Notes under the pieces: model-generated
The model's input: the letters and a program-made list of their open reading frames with translations, nothing else
Database searches by the model: none
Told to the model about the DNA's origin: nothing
Shown here: positions 26,010 to 35,271 of the stretch, one piece after another
Layout of the letters: every line of letters starts with the position of its first letter
How positions within the stretch are numbered: position 1 is the first letter of the stretch
Source: Holophagaceae bacterium
GTDB lineage: Bacteria > Acidobacteriota > Holophagae > Holophagales > Holophagaceae
Length of the DNA: 64,000 nucleotides
Assembly (NCBI GenBank): GCA_016720465.1
Contig: JADKKO010000001.1
Coordinates: forward strand, 186,001-250,000
Direction of reading: 5' to 3'
Position numbers and translations under genes: made by a program

Positions 26010-27836
26010 TCACTGCTTCTCGGGGATCTCGGCCACCAGGAAGGGGCGGGGCTTGTTGCCCCCGGAAACGAAGACGGGAGGCAGGATTTTGATGCGCGCT
26101 TCCGCCTGTTCGCGGGACTGGAAAGACCCGCTGAAGATTTGTGTGCAAATTTTATTATCATTCATTTTAATCGGAAGCACGTAGTAGGGGATTCCTGCGC
26201 CATCCAGCAGCTTGGCCGCGTTTTGAACGGTCTCCTTCATGCAGGCGATTTCCAGGCGCAGGGTCCAGGCGTTTTTCGGAAGGCTGGCCTTGTGGGCCTT
26301 GCCTTGGGCATAGGATCTGCTCAGGTTGGGATCTTCCCGTATGGAAACCCTGGGGGTGACGGGCCCGGTCTTGGGGGAAGGAACCGATGCGGAGGCGCTG
26401 GCCGGAGGCTCGGTCTTCGTGGCTTTCGGGGGCTCCGGCGCCAGGTCAGGCGGAGGCGTGGGGCCGTAGGTGGACGTGGGCATGGTCTCCGGCGCCGAAG
26501 ATTTCACTCCGCCTTTGCTGTCGGCGGAAGGGACTACCAGTTCGTGGGGCGGCAGATTGGAGGATCTGCGGGTCCACCAGTAGCTGGCGAGCGTGCCTCC
26601 TCCCACCAGCAGGATCAATCCAAGGATGATTCCCCACTTGATTCCGCCCGGGGCCGCCTCGGCCGGAGGCCCGGCGATGGAATGGCTTGGGGGCTCTTCG
26701 ATTTCCGGCGGAAGCCGGAGCACGGGGATGGGAATGTTCGGCGTGGGCATGATGGCCTGGCCCGATTCGACCGTGTACGAAAGGGGAACCTGATCGCCGC
26801 TGTTGGGCGGGGGCAGGGCCTGGTCGTCTTCCTCATCGTCGCCTGGAAACCCAGGGTCGACCGGGACGTTGGAATCCCGGGAGTCTTCGGAATGCCAGGT
26901 CGCCTTGATGCGATCCAGGGCTGAAGAGAGATGGTCCAGGTTATGGGTGGGCGAGGAGGCGGCCTGGATGCTGTGGAAGAGCGGTGGGGTCGGAGACGGT
27001 TGTTCATCGAGCCCAGCGGGCGGTTCCGGAACCTCCGACAGGCTGATGATCGGTGGGATCAGGGAGGGCGTTTCCTCCGGCGATGCCGGGAGCGTGGCGG
27101 GGGTGGCGAGGGCATCCTCGCCACCGAGCGGCAGCTCGAGCAGATCCTGGGTGGAGGGCTCCGGCTGGTCCTGCAGATGCCCCCAGCCCATCTCCCGCAG
27201 GAAGAGCACGAAAGCCCCAAGCCGCACCGGTTCCGCGGCGGCGTCCCGGCTCAGTTCAAGCAGGGTGCGGCGTCCGTTGATGAGGCTGGGGATTCTCGCC
27301 AAGTCGGCGGGGAGTTCCAGGCCGTTCAGCCTCAACCGATCCAGCACCATGACCTGCGACAGGGGGCCCAGCAATTCCAGCAGCCGTTCCCGGTCCTTCA
27401 GATTCAACAGGCCGCCCAGGAGCAGGGCCGGGGTATCCAGGCTCAGCCGGACCACGGTGGCGTCCAGGGCCTTGGCCATGAAGACCGGAGCCACGTTGGC
27501 GGTGCCGATGGCGCCCCACACGACCCGCTCCACCTGGAGCTTGGCCATGTCCAGCAGGTCCCGCTGGGTGATGAAGCCGAGCTGGATGAGGTTCTTCCCG
27601 ACGCTCATGCCTGGCTGGAGGTTGGCCATGGCGTAGTCCATCTGATCCTGGGTCAGGCGGCCTTTTTCCACCAGGAGGTGGGTCAACCGGTCCAGGGGAT
27701 GGGTGCTCTGGGCGAAGACGATGCGGCCCTGGTCGAAAAAGATGTTCCGCTGGGGATCGGTGCCCAGGCGCCATTGTCCGGTGGCCCCTTCGCGGTGGCG
27801 CTGGAAGAGGTCCTGGAGGGCCGAAAGCGTCGTCAT
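26010..27836 (-). CDS. DUF4388 (PATAN-like) protein with TM helix and SPOR-like domain
   Basis: 608 aa from ATG 27836 (ATGA overlap with tyrS); the longer frame upstream is antisense to tyrS. Residues ~1-230 are a DUF4388-type region (L-F-Q-R-H-R-E-G-A-T-G-Q-W, F-F-D-Q-G-R-I-V-F-A, F-I-T-Q-R-D-L-L-D). A Pro/Glu-rich linker leads to one membrane helix (~425-448), and the last ~90 residues resemble a SPOR-type domain (L-R-L-E-I-A-C-M-K-E, Y-Y-V-L-P, Q-I-F-S-G-S-F-Q-S-R-E-Q-A-E-A). DUF4388 usually occurs with gliding or two-component proteins. Role unknown; joining it to a cell-wall domain is unusual. Confidence 0.78.
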   Translation of the reverse strand: MTTLSALQDLFQRHREGATGQWRLGTDPQRNIFFDQGRIVFAQSTHPLDRLTHLLVEKGRLTQDQMDYAMANLQPGMSVGKNLIQLGFITQRDLLDMAKLQVERVVWGAIGTANVAPVFMAKALDATVVRLSLDTPALLLGGLLNLKDRERLLELLGPLSQVMVLDRLRLNGLELPADLARIPSLINGRRTLLELSRDAAAEPVRLGAFVLFLREMGWGHLQDQPEPSTQDLLELPLGGEDALATPATLPASPEETPSLIPPIISLSEVPEPPAGLDEQPSPTPPLFHSIQAASSPTHNLDHLSSALDRIKATWHSEDSRDSNVPVDPGFPGDDEEDDQALPPPNSGDQVPLSYTVESGQAIMPTPNIPIPVLRLPPEIEEPPSHSIAGPPAEAAPGGIKWGIILGLILLVGGGTLASYWWTRRSSNLPPHELVVPSADSKGGVKSSAPETMPTSTYGPTPPPDLAPEPPKATKTEPPASASASVPSPKTGPVTPRVSIREDPNLSRSYAQGKAHKASLPKNAWTLRLEIACMKETVQNAAKLLDGAGIPYYVLPIKMNDNKICTQIFSGSFQSREQAEARIKILPPVFVSGGNKPRPFLVAEIPEKQ

Positions 27837-29029
27837 TTGACCACCCAGCGCTGAAGCTTGAGCTTCCCGACCTTGACCAGCAGCTTCATCGCAGTCTTCA
27901 GGGCCAGCCGGAACGAGGGATCTGATATTTTTTCCCCGTCGAGGCTCACGGCGCCCTGGGAAATGAGCCGCTCGGCTTCCTTGCGCGACGAAGCGAGGCC
28001 CCGTTCCACCAGCAGGCGGGCCAGTTGGATCTCGCCCTCGGTGGGATCCACGTCCACTTCCGGCGCATCGGCTGTCTGGCGTTCGGAGAACCGCTTGGTC
28101 CAGCGTTCCTCCGCCTGGGCGGCCTCGGCGGCGCCATGGAATTGGCTGACGATCTCCAGCGCCAAAGCCTTTTTGGCATCCATCGGATGGCCGGCCTTCA
28201 TGGCTTCGATCTCCGCGGGCAGCTTGTCCGTGAGCAGCAGCCACCAATCCCACATGGTGCTGTCGCTGATGCTCATGGTCTTGCCGAATTGCGTGTCAGC
28301 ATCCTCCATGAATCCGATGTAGTTGCCGAGGCTCTTCGACATCTTTTCCACGCCATCCATGCCCAGCAGCAGGGGTACCGTCAGCACCACCTGGGGCTGC
28401 TGTCCCGAGGCATCCTGGAGGTCCCGGCCGCGCATGAGATTGAAGAGCTGGTCGTTGCCGCCCAGTTCCACATCGGCTTTGAGGGCCACGCTGTCGTAGG
28501 CCTGCACCAGCGGATAGAGCAGCTCGTGGAAGCTGATGGGCTGCTGGTCCGCCATGCGCTTCTGGAAATCGTTGCGTTCGAGCAGCTGGGCCAGGGTGAA
28601 CTTCGAGGCCAGCCGGATCCAATCCTCGCCTTTCAGCGCGCCCATCCATTCGCTGTTGAAGCGGATTTCCGTTTTTTCCGGATCCAGGACCTTGAAGACC
28701 TGGTGTTTATACGTTTCCGCATTGGCCAGGACTTCCTCCTGGGTGAGGGCGGGGCGCGTGGCCTTCTTGCCGGTGGGATCCCCGATCAATCCCGTGAAAT
28801 CGCCGATGAGGAAGATGACCGTGTGGCCGAGTTTCTGGAACTGGGCCATCTTCCGAAGCAGCACGCCGTGGCCGAGATGCAGGTCCGGCGCGGTGGGGTC
28901 GAAGCCCGCCTTCACCCGGAGCGGCGCGCCCTTGGCCAGCTTGGCCTTCAATAATTCACGGGTATGGCAGGTCACCGTGCCCTTGAGCAGCAATTCCAGG
29001 GTGTCGGAAGTCAGTGCGACAGCAGTCAT
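27833..29029 (-). CDS. tyrS: tyrosyl-tRNA synthetase
   Basis: 398 aa, class I. HIGH-type motif in D-L-H-L-G-H-G and K-M-S-K-S in V-E-K-M-S-K-S-L-G-N. Tyrosine pocket residues in F-D-P-T-A-P and a C-terminal S4 RNA-binding domain (I-Q-L-A-R-L-L-V-E-R-G-L-A-S-S-R-K-E-A). This is the TyrRS type with a short C-terminus and N-terminal extension. Start ATG 29029. Confidence 0.96.
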   Translation of the reverse strand: MTAVALTSDTLELLLKGTVTCHTRELLKAKLAKGAPLRVKAGFDPTAPDLHLGHGVLLRKMAQFQKLGHTVIFLIGDFTGLIGDPTGKKATRPALTQEEVLANAETYKHQVFKVLDPEKTEIRFNSEWMGALKGEDWIRLASKFTLAQLLERNDFQKRMADQQPISFHELLYPLVQAYDSVALKADVELGGNDQLFNLMRGRDLQDASGQQPQVVLTVPLLLGMDGVEKMSKSLGNYIGFMEDADTQFGKTMSISDSTMWDWWLLLTDKLPAEIEAMKAGHPMDAKKALALEIVSQFHGAAEAAQAEERWTKRFSERQTADAPEVDVDPTEGEIQLARLLVERGLASSRKEAERLISQGAVSLDGEKISDPSFRLALKTAMKLLVKVGKLKLQRWVVK

Positions 29030-29061
29030 CCTTGAATCTTCGCGTAAAACCGGTTCATCAG

Positions 29062-29607
29062 CTAGCGCACCGTGAATTCGATGAGCTGATGGCTGTTCGG
29101 ATCGCCGGTGGATTTGGGGCCATCCCAGGCGATCCGCACATGCCTTCCGCTGGGAAAGCGGTAGCTCAACCAGCCTCCTCCGACCCTTTGGGTGTATTGC
29201 AGATCATGGCTGTCGAGGTCCGGCATCGCCTCTGGGACGGGTTCCAACTCCGGCCGCCAGCCTCTGACTGCCTCCAGGAACTTGGCCTCGGAAGGATACT
29301 GCTCGGCGAGTTTCGGGTTGGCGGCGTAGAAGGCCTTCGCGCCCTCGTCGGTCCGGATCTGTTCCACAGCCCTCCGCAGGAAAATCCATTCATCCTGGAT
29401 CTTCTTCTGCACCATGCCCTTGATCTGCCGCTTGAAGCCTTCAGGGTCCTGCTTGATCCTGTGTTGGAGATAGAGCGATCCGCCCACGCAGGTGCAGAGC
29501 AGAACCAGCACCGCGATCCCGCAGCCCAAGCTGATTTTCAGCCAGGTGGCCATCCCGCTTTTGATCGGGGCGTCCCTCCCGCCGTTGTCCCAGCTGGAAT
29601 CCGCCAT
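29062..29607 (-). CDS. single-pass membrane protein, paralog 3 of a tandem family
   Basis: 181 aa from ATG 29607; the frame upstream is not coding. N-terminus M-A-D-S-S-W-D-N-G-G, one membrane helix (~25-48), then a soluble domain with D-E-G-A-K-A-F-Y, P-S-E-A-K-F-L-E and W-R-P-E-L-E-P-V-P. These motifs are shared with the next two genes. TGATG overlap with its neighbour. Function unknown. Confidence 0.72.
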   Translation of the reverse strand: MADSSWDNGGRDAPIKSGMATWLKISLGCGIAVLVLLCTCVGGSLYLQHRIKQDPEGFKRQIKGMVQKKIQDEWIFLRRAVEQIRTDEGAKAFYAANPKLAEQYPSEAKFLEAVRGWRPELEPVPEAMPDLDSHDLQYTQRVGGGWLSYRFPSGRHVRIAWDGPKSTGDPNSHQLIEFTVR

Positions 29608-30095
29608 CAATTCACCGAGATCATCTGCAGCCGCCCGTTCTCCCAGCGGCTGGCGATGGCGGCGCCGCGGTTGTTGGTGTAGCCCAGCTCCACCTTGCGG
29701 AAGCCACCGTTCACCTGGACGTTGTAGCTGATCTTCCCTGTGAAAAGGCTGGGCATCTCCGAGGGCAGGGGCTCGAGTTTCGGGCGCCAGAGCCTGGCCT
29801 GCTGCAGGAAGTTCTCCTCCGAAGGATAGGCCTGCCAGAGGTCGGGATTCGCCTGATAGAGCGCCCTGGCCCCCTCGTCGCTCTGCAGTTGTTGGACAGC
29901 CTCTTTCAACTGGGCCCATTCACGGCCGTCCATGGTCTTGCCGATGGCCCGGGCGCAGGTGGTCCCCAGCACCACACACCCTCCCAGGCCCAGCAGAAAG
30001 ATGACTCCGCAGCCCATGGCCACTTTGGCCCAGGTGGACATGCCCTGTTTCCGCTGCATGGGTTGGCCGCCATTGTCCCAACTCGAATCCGCCAT
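29607..30095 (-). CDS. single-pass membrane protein, paralog 2 of a tandem family
   Basis: 162 aa from ATG 30095, chosen over ATG 30110 because AAGGAG lies between them at the correct spacing. It begins with M-A-D-S-S-W-D-N-G-G exactly as paralog 3, has one TM helix (~25-47), and D-E-G-A-R-A-L-Y, S-E-E-N-F-L-Q and R-P-K-L-E-P-L-P-S. The tail ends W-E-N-G-R-L. Function unknown, probably envelope-located. Confidence 0.72.
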   Translation of the reverse strand: MADSSWDNGGQPMQRKQGMSTWAKVAMGCGVIFLLGLGGCVVLGTTCARAIGKTMDGREWAQLKEAVQQLQSDEGARALYQANPDLWQAYPSEENFLQQARLWRPKLEPLPSEMPSLFTGKISYNVQVNGGFRKVELGYTNNRGAAIASRWENGRLQMISVN

Positions 30096-30106
30096 GGCTT
30101 GCTCCT

Positions 30107-30613
30107 TCATTCAGTCCAGTCTAGCGAAAGTGCCAGCAACGATCCGTTCTCCCATTTCGTGGCGATCCGGAGGCCCTTCGAATTCCGGTAGGCGATCCAG
30201 GCCAGACGCGCCTTCCCGCGATCCTGGACCGTGCACGTAGCCCGGCCCCACAGGGCTCGCGGAACATGGGAGGGCAGGGGCTCCAGCTTGGGGCGGACCT
30301 GGGCCACCAGGCGCAGGAAGTCGGCCTCCGTGGAGCAGCCCTGGATGCGTCCGCCAACCTGGAGGTAGAGCGCCTTGGCGCCCTCATCGTCCTGCATCTG
30401 GTCCACCATCTGCCGAAGTCGAGGCCATTCCCGCTGCTCCACCGCGGCCGCGGAAGTCCGCTGCAGATCGAAGAGCCCGAACAAGGCCAGGCAAGCGAAG
30501 GCAAGCAGAACCAGGCCTAGCGTCGCGAAGGTCAGTTTCCATTTCAATTGCTTGAAGGTGGGCGGGCGCCTGGCCCGCAGCCCTTCGAGCGTTCCGTCCC
30601 CGGATGTCATCAT
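30107..30613 (-). CDS. single-pass membrane protein, paralog 1 of a tandem family
   Basis: 168 aa from ATG 30613; the TTG at 30640 would overlap the PhoH gene. One TM helix (~28-48). Shares D-E-G-A-K-A-L-Y, R-P-K-L-E-P-L-P-S-H and a W-E-N-G-S-L tail with paralogs 2 and 3 but lacks the M-A-D-S-S-W start. Its stop is 12 bp before the start of paralog 2. Function unknown. Confidence 0.7.
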   Translation of the reverse strand: MMTSGDGTLEGLRARRPPTFKQLKWKLTFATLGLVLLAFACLALFGLFDLQRTSAAAVEQREWPRLRQMVDQMQDDEGAKALYLQVGGRIQGCSTEADFLRLVAQVRPKLEPLPSHVPRALWGRATCTVQDRGKARLAWIAYRNSKGLRIATKWENGSLLALSLDWTE

Positions 30614-30620
30614 CAGCGCA

Positions 30621-31949
30621 TCAGAGGAGATTGCTGGCAAGCTCCGCCAATTTGCTGCGCTCGCCTTTGGTCAGGGTCACATGGCCGCTCACATCCTGGC
30701 GCTTGAAATGCTCCGCGAGGAAGCTCAGGCCGTTGGTGCTGGCGTCCACATAGGGATTGTCGATCTGCTGCGGATCACCGGTGAACACCACCTTGGTGCC
30801 TTCTCCGGCCCGCGTGAGGATGGTTTTCACCTCATGGGGCGTGAGGTTCTGGGCCTCGTCCACGATCATGTACTGTTCCGGAATGGATCGTCCCCGGATG
30901 TAGGTGAGCGGCTCGATGCTGAGGTAGCCGCCTTCTTCAAGCTGGCCTGCCGTGAGCGTCGAGCGCCGGCGCATGTCCATGTTGGCGGCCACAATGAAAT
31001 CCAGGTTGTCGTAGATGGGCTGCATGTAGGGCCGCAGCTTTTCGTCCACGTCTCCGGGCAGGTAGCCCAGGTCCCGGCCCATGGGCATGACCGGGCGGCT
31101 CACCAGCAGCTTGTGGTAGCGCTCATCATCCACGACCTGCACCAGGCCCGCGGCGATGGCCAGCAGCGTCTTGCCGGTTCCGGCCTTGCCCAGCAGGGTG
31201 ACCACCTGGACGGAATCGTCCAGGAGCAATTCCAGGGCGAACTGCTGTTCGCGGTTGCGGGGCTTGATGCCCCACGGGGGCTGCTCCAGGCGCTTGATGG
31301 GATGGATGAGCCCGTCGGACTGGTAGAAGCGGCCCAGGGCCGTATGGCTGGGATTGGCCCGGTCCTGGAGGGTGATGAACTGGTTGGGATTCAGGCGGTG
31401 GTCCTCGGGCGGAGCCATGCCCTTGTCGAAGAGCTGGTCGATCTGGGCGCCGTCCACATCCATGGTGGAGGTGCCGGTGTAGAGCTCCTCCAGCTCCACC
31501 ATGTCGGTGGTGTAGTCCTCAGCCAGCAGGCCCGCCGCATCCGCCTTGATGCGCAGGTTCGAATCCTTGGTGACCAGGACGACTTTTTCTTTGCGGGACT
31601 TCAGCAGGGACTGGGCGCAGGCCAGGATATGGTTGTCCGCGTGGTGCTTGTCCAGGCTGGGAATGCCCAGGTCCAGCGGATGCATGGCCACATCCACTTT
31701 CACGGTGCCGCCGCCGTCCATCTTGACGCCCACGCTCAGGCTGCCCTTTTCCCGCAGGCGGTCCAGTTGGCGGGATACGGTCCGGGCATTCCGGCCGATC
31801 TCGGTCTGGTCCTTCTTGAAGTGGTCGATCTCCTCGATAACCACGATGGGAATCACCACATCGTGTTCCTGGAAATGGAAAATCGCGTTGGGGTCGTGCA
31901 ATAGGACGTTGGTGTCGAGTACGAAGATTTTCTTGCTCGATGCGGCCAA
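30621..31949 (-). CDS. PhoH-family ATPase with N-terminal PIN domain
   Basis: 442 aa if translation starts at TTG 31949, which has GGAGG five bases upstream; a GTG at 31982 in the same frame would add 11 residues. PIN nuclease domain (F-V-L-D-T-N-V-L-L-H-D-P at the start) followed by a PhoH/RecA-like ATPase with Walker A G-K-A-G-T-G-K-T and M-I-V-D-E-A-Q-N. The PIN-PhoH architecture (YlaK type) is linked to RNA unwinding and cleavage. It is divergent from the peptidase gene at 32057. Confidence 0.9.
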   Translation of the reverse strand: MAASSKKIFVLDTNVLLHDPNAIFHFQEHDVVIPIVVIEEIDHFKKDQTEIGRNARTVSRQLDRLREKGSLSVGVKMDGGGTVKVDVAMHPLDLGIPSLDKHHADNHILACAQSLLKSRKEKVVLVTKDSNLRIKADAAGLLAEDYTTDMVELEELYTGTSTMDVDGAQIDQLFDKGMAPPEDHRLNPNQFITLQDRANPSHTALGRFYQSDGLIHPIKRLEQPPWGIKPRNREQQFALELLLDDSVQVVTLLGKAGTGKTLLAIAAGLVQVVDDERYHKLLVSRPVMPMGRDLGYLPGDVDEKLRPYMQPIYDNLDFIVAANMDMRRRSTLTAGQLEEGGYLSIEPLTYIRGRSIPEQYMIVDEAQNLTPHEVKTILTRAGEGTKVVFTGDPQQIDNPYVDASTNGLSFLAEHFKRQDVSGHVTLTKGERSKLAELASNLL

Positions 31950-32056
31950 TCTTGCCTCCGATTGTTGTGGGGAGCCTACCACTGACTCCCATTATGGTCA
32001 CCCCGAATGCCATCATCATGCGATGCTTAATTGCCCTTTGGATTTCGGAGACCCCC

Positions 32057-34174
32057 ATGAGGATTCCCCTGATGACCTTGCTCGCCGCCACCGCGCTCAT
32101 GGCCCAGACCCCCTTCAAATACCCCGAAACCCGGCGGGAGGCCGTGGTGGACGAGTACTTCGGCACGAAGGTGGCGGATCCCTACCGCTGGCTGGAAGAT
32201 GACAATGCAGCGGACACCAAGGCCTGGGTGGAAGCCCAGAACAAGGTGACCCGCGCGTACCTGGATGCCATTCCCGAACGTGGGGCCATCAAGGCACGGC
32301 TCACGAAGCTCTGGAATTACGAGCGCTTCGGAGTGCCCTTCAAGCGCGGCGGCCAGTATTTCTATAACCGCAACGACGGACTGCAGAACCAGGCCGTGCT
32401 CTTCGTGACCGGAGACTTGAAGGATGGCGGCCGCGTTTTGCTGGATCCCAACACCTTGAGCAAGGACGGCACCATCGCCCTGAGCAGCATCTCGGCCAGC
32501 GAGGATGGCAAGCTGCTGGCCTATGGCATCTCCGTGGGCGGCAGCGACTGGATCACCTGGAAGGTGCGGGACGTGGCCACGGGCAAAGACCTCGAAGATG
32601 AAATCCAATGGTCCAAGTTCAGCGGCGCCTCCTGGGCGAAGGATGGCTCTGGGTTCTACTACAGCGCCTACGCGGCTCCCGCCAAGGGCGATGCGATGAA
32701 AGGCGTGAACAAGAACCAGAAGGTCCATTTCCACAAGATCGGGACCAAGCAGGCCCAGGACGTCCTGGTCTACGAACGCCCCGACCACCCGGACTGGGGC
32801 CTGGGCGCCCAGGTCACCGAGGACGGCCGGTGGCTCCTGATCCACCAAAGCGAAGGCACCGAAAACAAGAACCGGATCTTCCTGAAGGATCTGTCCCTGC
32901 CCGGCTCCGCCATCGAGCCCTTCCTTGATCATTTCGACGCGGACTACAGCGTGGTCGGAAATGACGGCGATCTGTTCTACGTCAGCACCGACAAGGACGC
33001 CCCCCGGCACAAGCTGGTGGCCATCAAGCGGGGCCGGCCCGAGAGCAAGGACTGGAAGACGCTGATCGCCCAGGGGAAAGACGTGCTGCGGTCCGTGGAT
33101 CTCATCGACAACCGCCTGGTGGTGGTCTGGATGCACGACGCCAACGAAAAGGTCGAGGTCTTCGGCTTGGACGGCAAGAAACAGCGGAACATCGCGCTGC
33201 CGACCCTCGGCACCGTTGGCGGCTTCAGCGGGCGCCGCCTGGACAAGGAGGGCTTCTACGCCTTCACGTCCTTCACCTATCCGAGCACGGTCTACCGGTT
33301 CGATTTCACCACGGGGAAATCATCGGTGTTCAAGCGCCCGAAAGTCGATTTCAAGCCCGAGGCCTTCGAGACGAAGCAGGTCTTTTTCAAATCCAAGGAT
33401 GGGACGAAGATCCCCATGTTCCTGGTGTCCAAGAAGGGCCTGGAGCTGGATGGCCAGAATCCGACGCTGCTCTACGGCTATGGCGGTTTCGACATCTCGC
33501 TGACGCCCAGCTTCGGCGTCCAGACCCTCACCTGGCTTGAAATGGGCGGCGTCTATGCGCTCGCCAACCTCCGGGGCGGCGGCGAGTATGGCTCCGAGTG
33601 GCACGATGCGGGCCGCCTGCAGCGCAAGCAGAACGTGTTCGACGATTTCATCTCCGCGGCCGAATGGCTCATCAGCCATAAATACACGTCCACCCCCAAA
33701 CTCGCCATCCGCGGAGGCAGCAACGGCGGGCTGCTGGTGGGCGCCTGCATGACCCAGCGGCCGGATCTTTTCGGCGCCTGCCTGCCGCATGTGGGAGTCA
33801 TGGACATGCTCCGCTTCCACAAGTTCACCATCGGCTGGGCCTGGAAGAGCGATTATGGGAGCAGCGAAACCAAAGCCGATTTCGATTCGTTGATCAAGTA
33901 CAGCCCGCTCCAGAACCTGAAGCCCGGCGTGAAGTATCCGCCCACGCTGGTGTTCACTGGCGACCATGATGACCGCGTGGTGCCCGCCCACAGCTTCAAG
34001 TTCGCGGCCCAGCTCCAGGCCGACCAGTCGGGCCCGGCCCCTGCGCTGATCCGCATCGAGACCAATGCCGGCCACGGCGCTGGCAAGCCCACCGCCAAAC
34101 TCATCGATGAAGCCGCCGATGAATGGGCCTTCGCCGCCAAGTCGCTCGGCATCAAGATCAGCCTCAACCCTTGA
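32057..34174 (+). CDS. prolyl oligopeptidase, exported
   Basis: 705 aa from ATG 32057 (GGAG upstream). The N-terminal ~17 residues form a short signal peptide ending A-L-M-A-Q. Then a propeller domain (Y-P-E-T-R-R, D-P-Y-R-W-L-E-D-D) and an S9A hydrolase: Ser in G-G-S-N-G-G-L-L-V-G, Asp in G-D-H-D-D-R-V-V, His in N-A-G-H-G-A-G. It cleaves short peptides after proline, probably in the periplasm. Followed by tRNA-Thr. Confidence 0.95.
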   Translation: MRIPLMTLLAATALMAQTPFKYPETRREAVVDEYFGTKVADPYRWLEDDNAADTKAWVEAQNKVTRAYLDAIPERGAIKARLTKLWNYERFGVPFKRGGQYFYNRNDGLQNQAVLFVTGDLKDGGRVLLDPNTLSKDGTIALSSISASEDGKLLAYGISVGGSDWITWKVRDVATGKDLEDEIQWSKFSGASWAKDGSGFYYSAYAAPAKGDAMKGVNKNQKVHFHKIGTKQAQDVLVYERPDHPDWGLGAQVTEDGRWLLIHQSEGTENKNRIFLKDLSLPGSAIEPFLDHFDADYSVVGNDGDLFYVSTDKDAPRHKLVAIKRGRPESKDWKTLIAQGKDVLRSVDLIDNRLVVVWMHDANEKVEVFGLDGKKQRNIALPTLGTVGGFSGRRLDKEGFYAFTSFTYPSTVYRFDFTTGKSSVFKRPKVDFKPEAFETKQVFFKSKDGTKIPMFLVSKKGLELDGQNPTLLYGYGGFDISLTPSFGVQTLTWLEMGGVYALANLRGGGEYGSEWHDAGRLQRKQNVFDDFISAAEWLISHKYTSTPKLAIRGGSNGGLLVGACMTQRPDLFGACLPHVGVMDMLRFHKFTIGWAWKSDYGSSETKADFDSLIKYSPLQNLKPGVKYPPTLVFTGDHDDRVVPAHSFKFAAQLQADQSGPAPALIRIETNAGHGAGKPTAKLIDEAADEWAFAAKSLGIKISLNP

Positions 34175-34209
34175 TCCCGCGCCCCTTTCAGGGCACACTT
34201 ACCCATTCG

Positions 34210-34284
34210 GCCGGTGTAGCTCAGGGGTAGAGCAGCTGATTCGTAATCAGCAGGTCGGGGGTTCAAATCCCTTCGCCGGCTCCA
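34210..34284 (+). tRNA. tRNA-Thr (anticodon CGU)
   Basis: 75 nt including encoded CCA. Acceptor GCCGGTG/CGCCGGC, D-arm TAGCTCAGGGGTAGAGCA, anticodon stem-loop GCTGA-TTCGTAA-TCAGC with CGT at 34-36, and T-loop TTCAAAT. The T-stem holds two G-U pairs. Its 3' end (GGGGTTCAAATCCCTTCGCC and onward) is copied in each unit of the array that follows. Confidence 0.93.
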
Positions 34285-35265
34285 AAGATCGCAGTGGGAG
34301 GAACGAGAATTCAGCCCACTGCTTCTGCGTATGCGGTCCCGGGATTTGAACCCCCGATCGGGATGGCGCGCAGGTAGGGCAAGCCACGGGGGCGTAGGTT
34401 TGGGTGTGGTGGGGGGGTTGTAATGGGAGTGGGGGTGGGGGGGGGGAGGGGGGTTCAAATCCTTGGCTCCAAAGATCGCAGTGGGAGGAACGAGAATTCA
34501 GCCCACTGCTTCTGCGTATGCGGTCCCGGGATTTGAACCCCCGATCGGGATGGCGCGCAGGTAGGGAGCCACGGGGCGCGTAGCGTTCCGTGGCGGTCGC
34601 CGCAGGCGATGCCCGTGCGCAGCCAGCCCGCGGCCGGAGGCGGGGTTCAAATCCCTTCGCCGGCTCCAAAGATCGCAGTGGGAGGAACGAGAATTCAGCC
34701 CACTGCTTCTGCGTATGCGGTCCCGGGATTTGAACCCCCGATCGGGATGGCGCGCAGGTAGGGCAAGCCACGGGGCGCGTAGCGTTCCGTGGCGGTCGCC
34801 GCAGGCGATGCCCGTGCGCAGCCAGCCCGCGGCCGGAGGCGGGGTTCAAATCCCTTCGCCGGCTCCAAAGATCGCAGTGGGAGGAACGAGAGTTCAGCCC
34901 ACTGCTTCTGCGTATGCGGTCCCGGGATTTGAACCCCCGATCGGGATGGCGCGCAGGTAGGGCAAGCCACGGGGCGCGCAGCGTTCCGGGGCGGTCGCCG
35001 CAGGCGATGCCCGTGCGCAGCCAGCCCGCGGCCGGAGGCGGGGTTCAAATCCCTTCGCCGGCTCCAAAGATCGCAGTGGGAGGAACGAGAGTTCAGCCCA
35101 CTGCTTCTGCGTATGCGGTCCCGGGATTTGAACCCCCGATCGGGATGGCGCGCAGGTAGGGCAAGCCACGGGGCGCGCAGCGTTCCGGGGCGGTCGCCGC
35201 AGGCGATGCCCGTGCGCAGCCAGCCCGCGGCCGGAGGCGGGGTTCAAATCCCTTCGCCGGCTCCA
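34284..35265 (+). repeat. five-unit tandem array built on the tRNA-Thr 3' end
   Basis: Units begin at 34284, 34471, 34668, 34867 and 35066 (187, 197, 199, 199 and 199 bp) and end at 35265. The last three are nearly identical. Each starts CCAAAGATCGCAG, has an 8-bp hairpin (GCAGTGGG / CCCACTGC), then an inverted T-arm copy GGGATTTGAACCCC, then a GC-rich part, and ends with the T-arm and acceptor end of the tRNA (GGGGTTCAAATCCC...GCCGGCTCCA). Unit 1 ends in a degenerate, guanine-rich version. Short frames in the array are not genes. Confidence 0.92.
34390..34457 (+). other. guanine-rich tract in unit 1 of the tRNA array
   Basis: Runs of 3 to 9 consecutive G occur repeatedly here (for example GGGGGGGTT, GGGGGTGGGGGGGGG), the pattern required for intramolecular G-quadruplexes. 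It replaces the GCC-rich part of the other units. It may also reflect sequencing or assembly error in a hard region. Confidence 0.55.
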
Positions 35266-35271
35266 GAAAAG

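Noticed and set aside
34284..35265. Possible CRISPR array
   Set aside because: Units are nearly identical over ~199 bp with no alternating unique spacers and no cas genes nearby.
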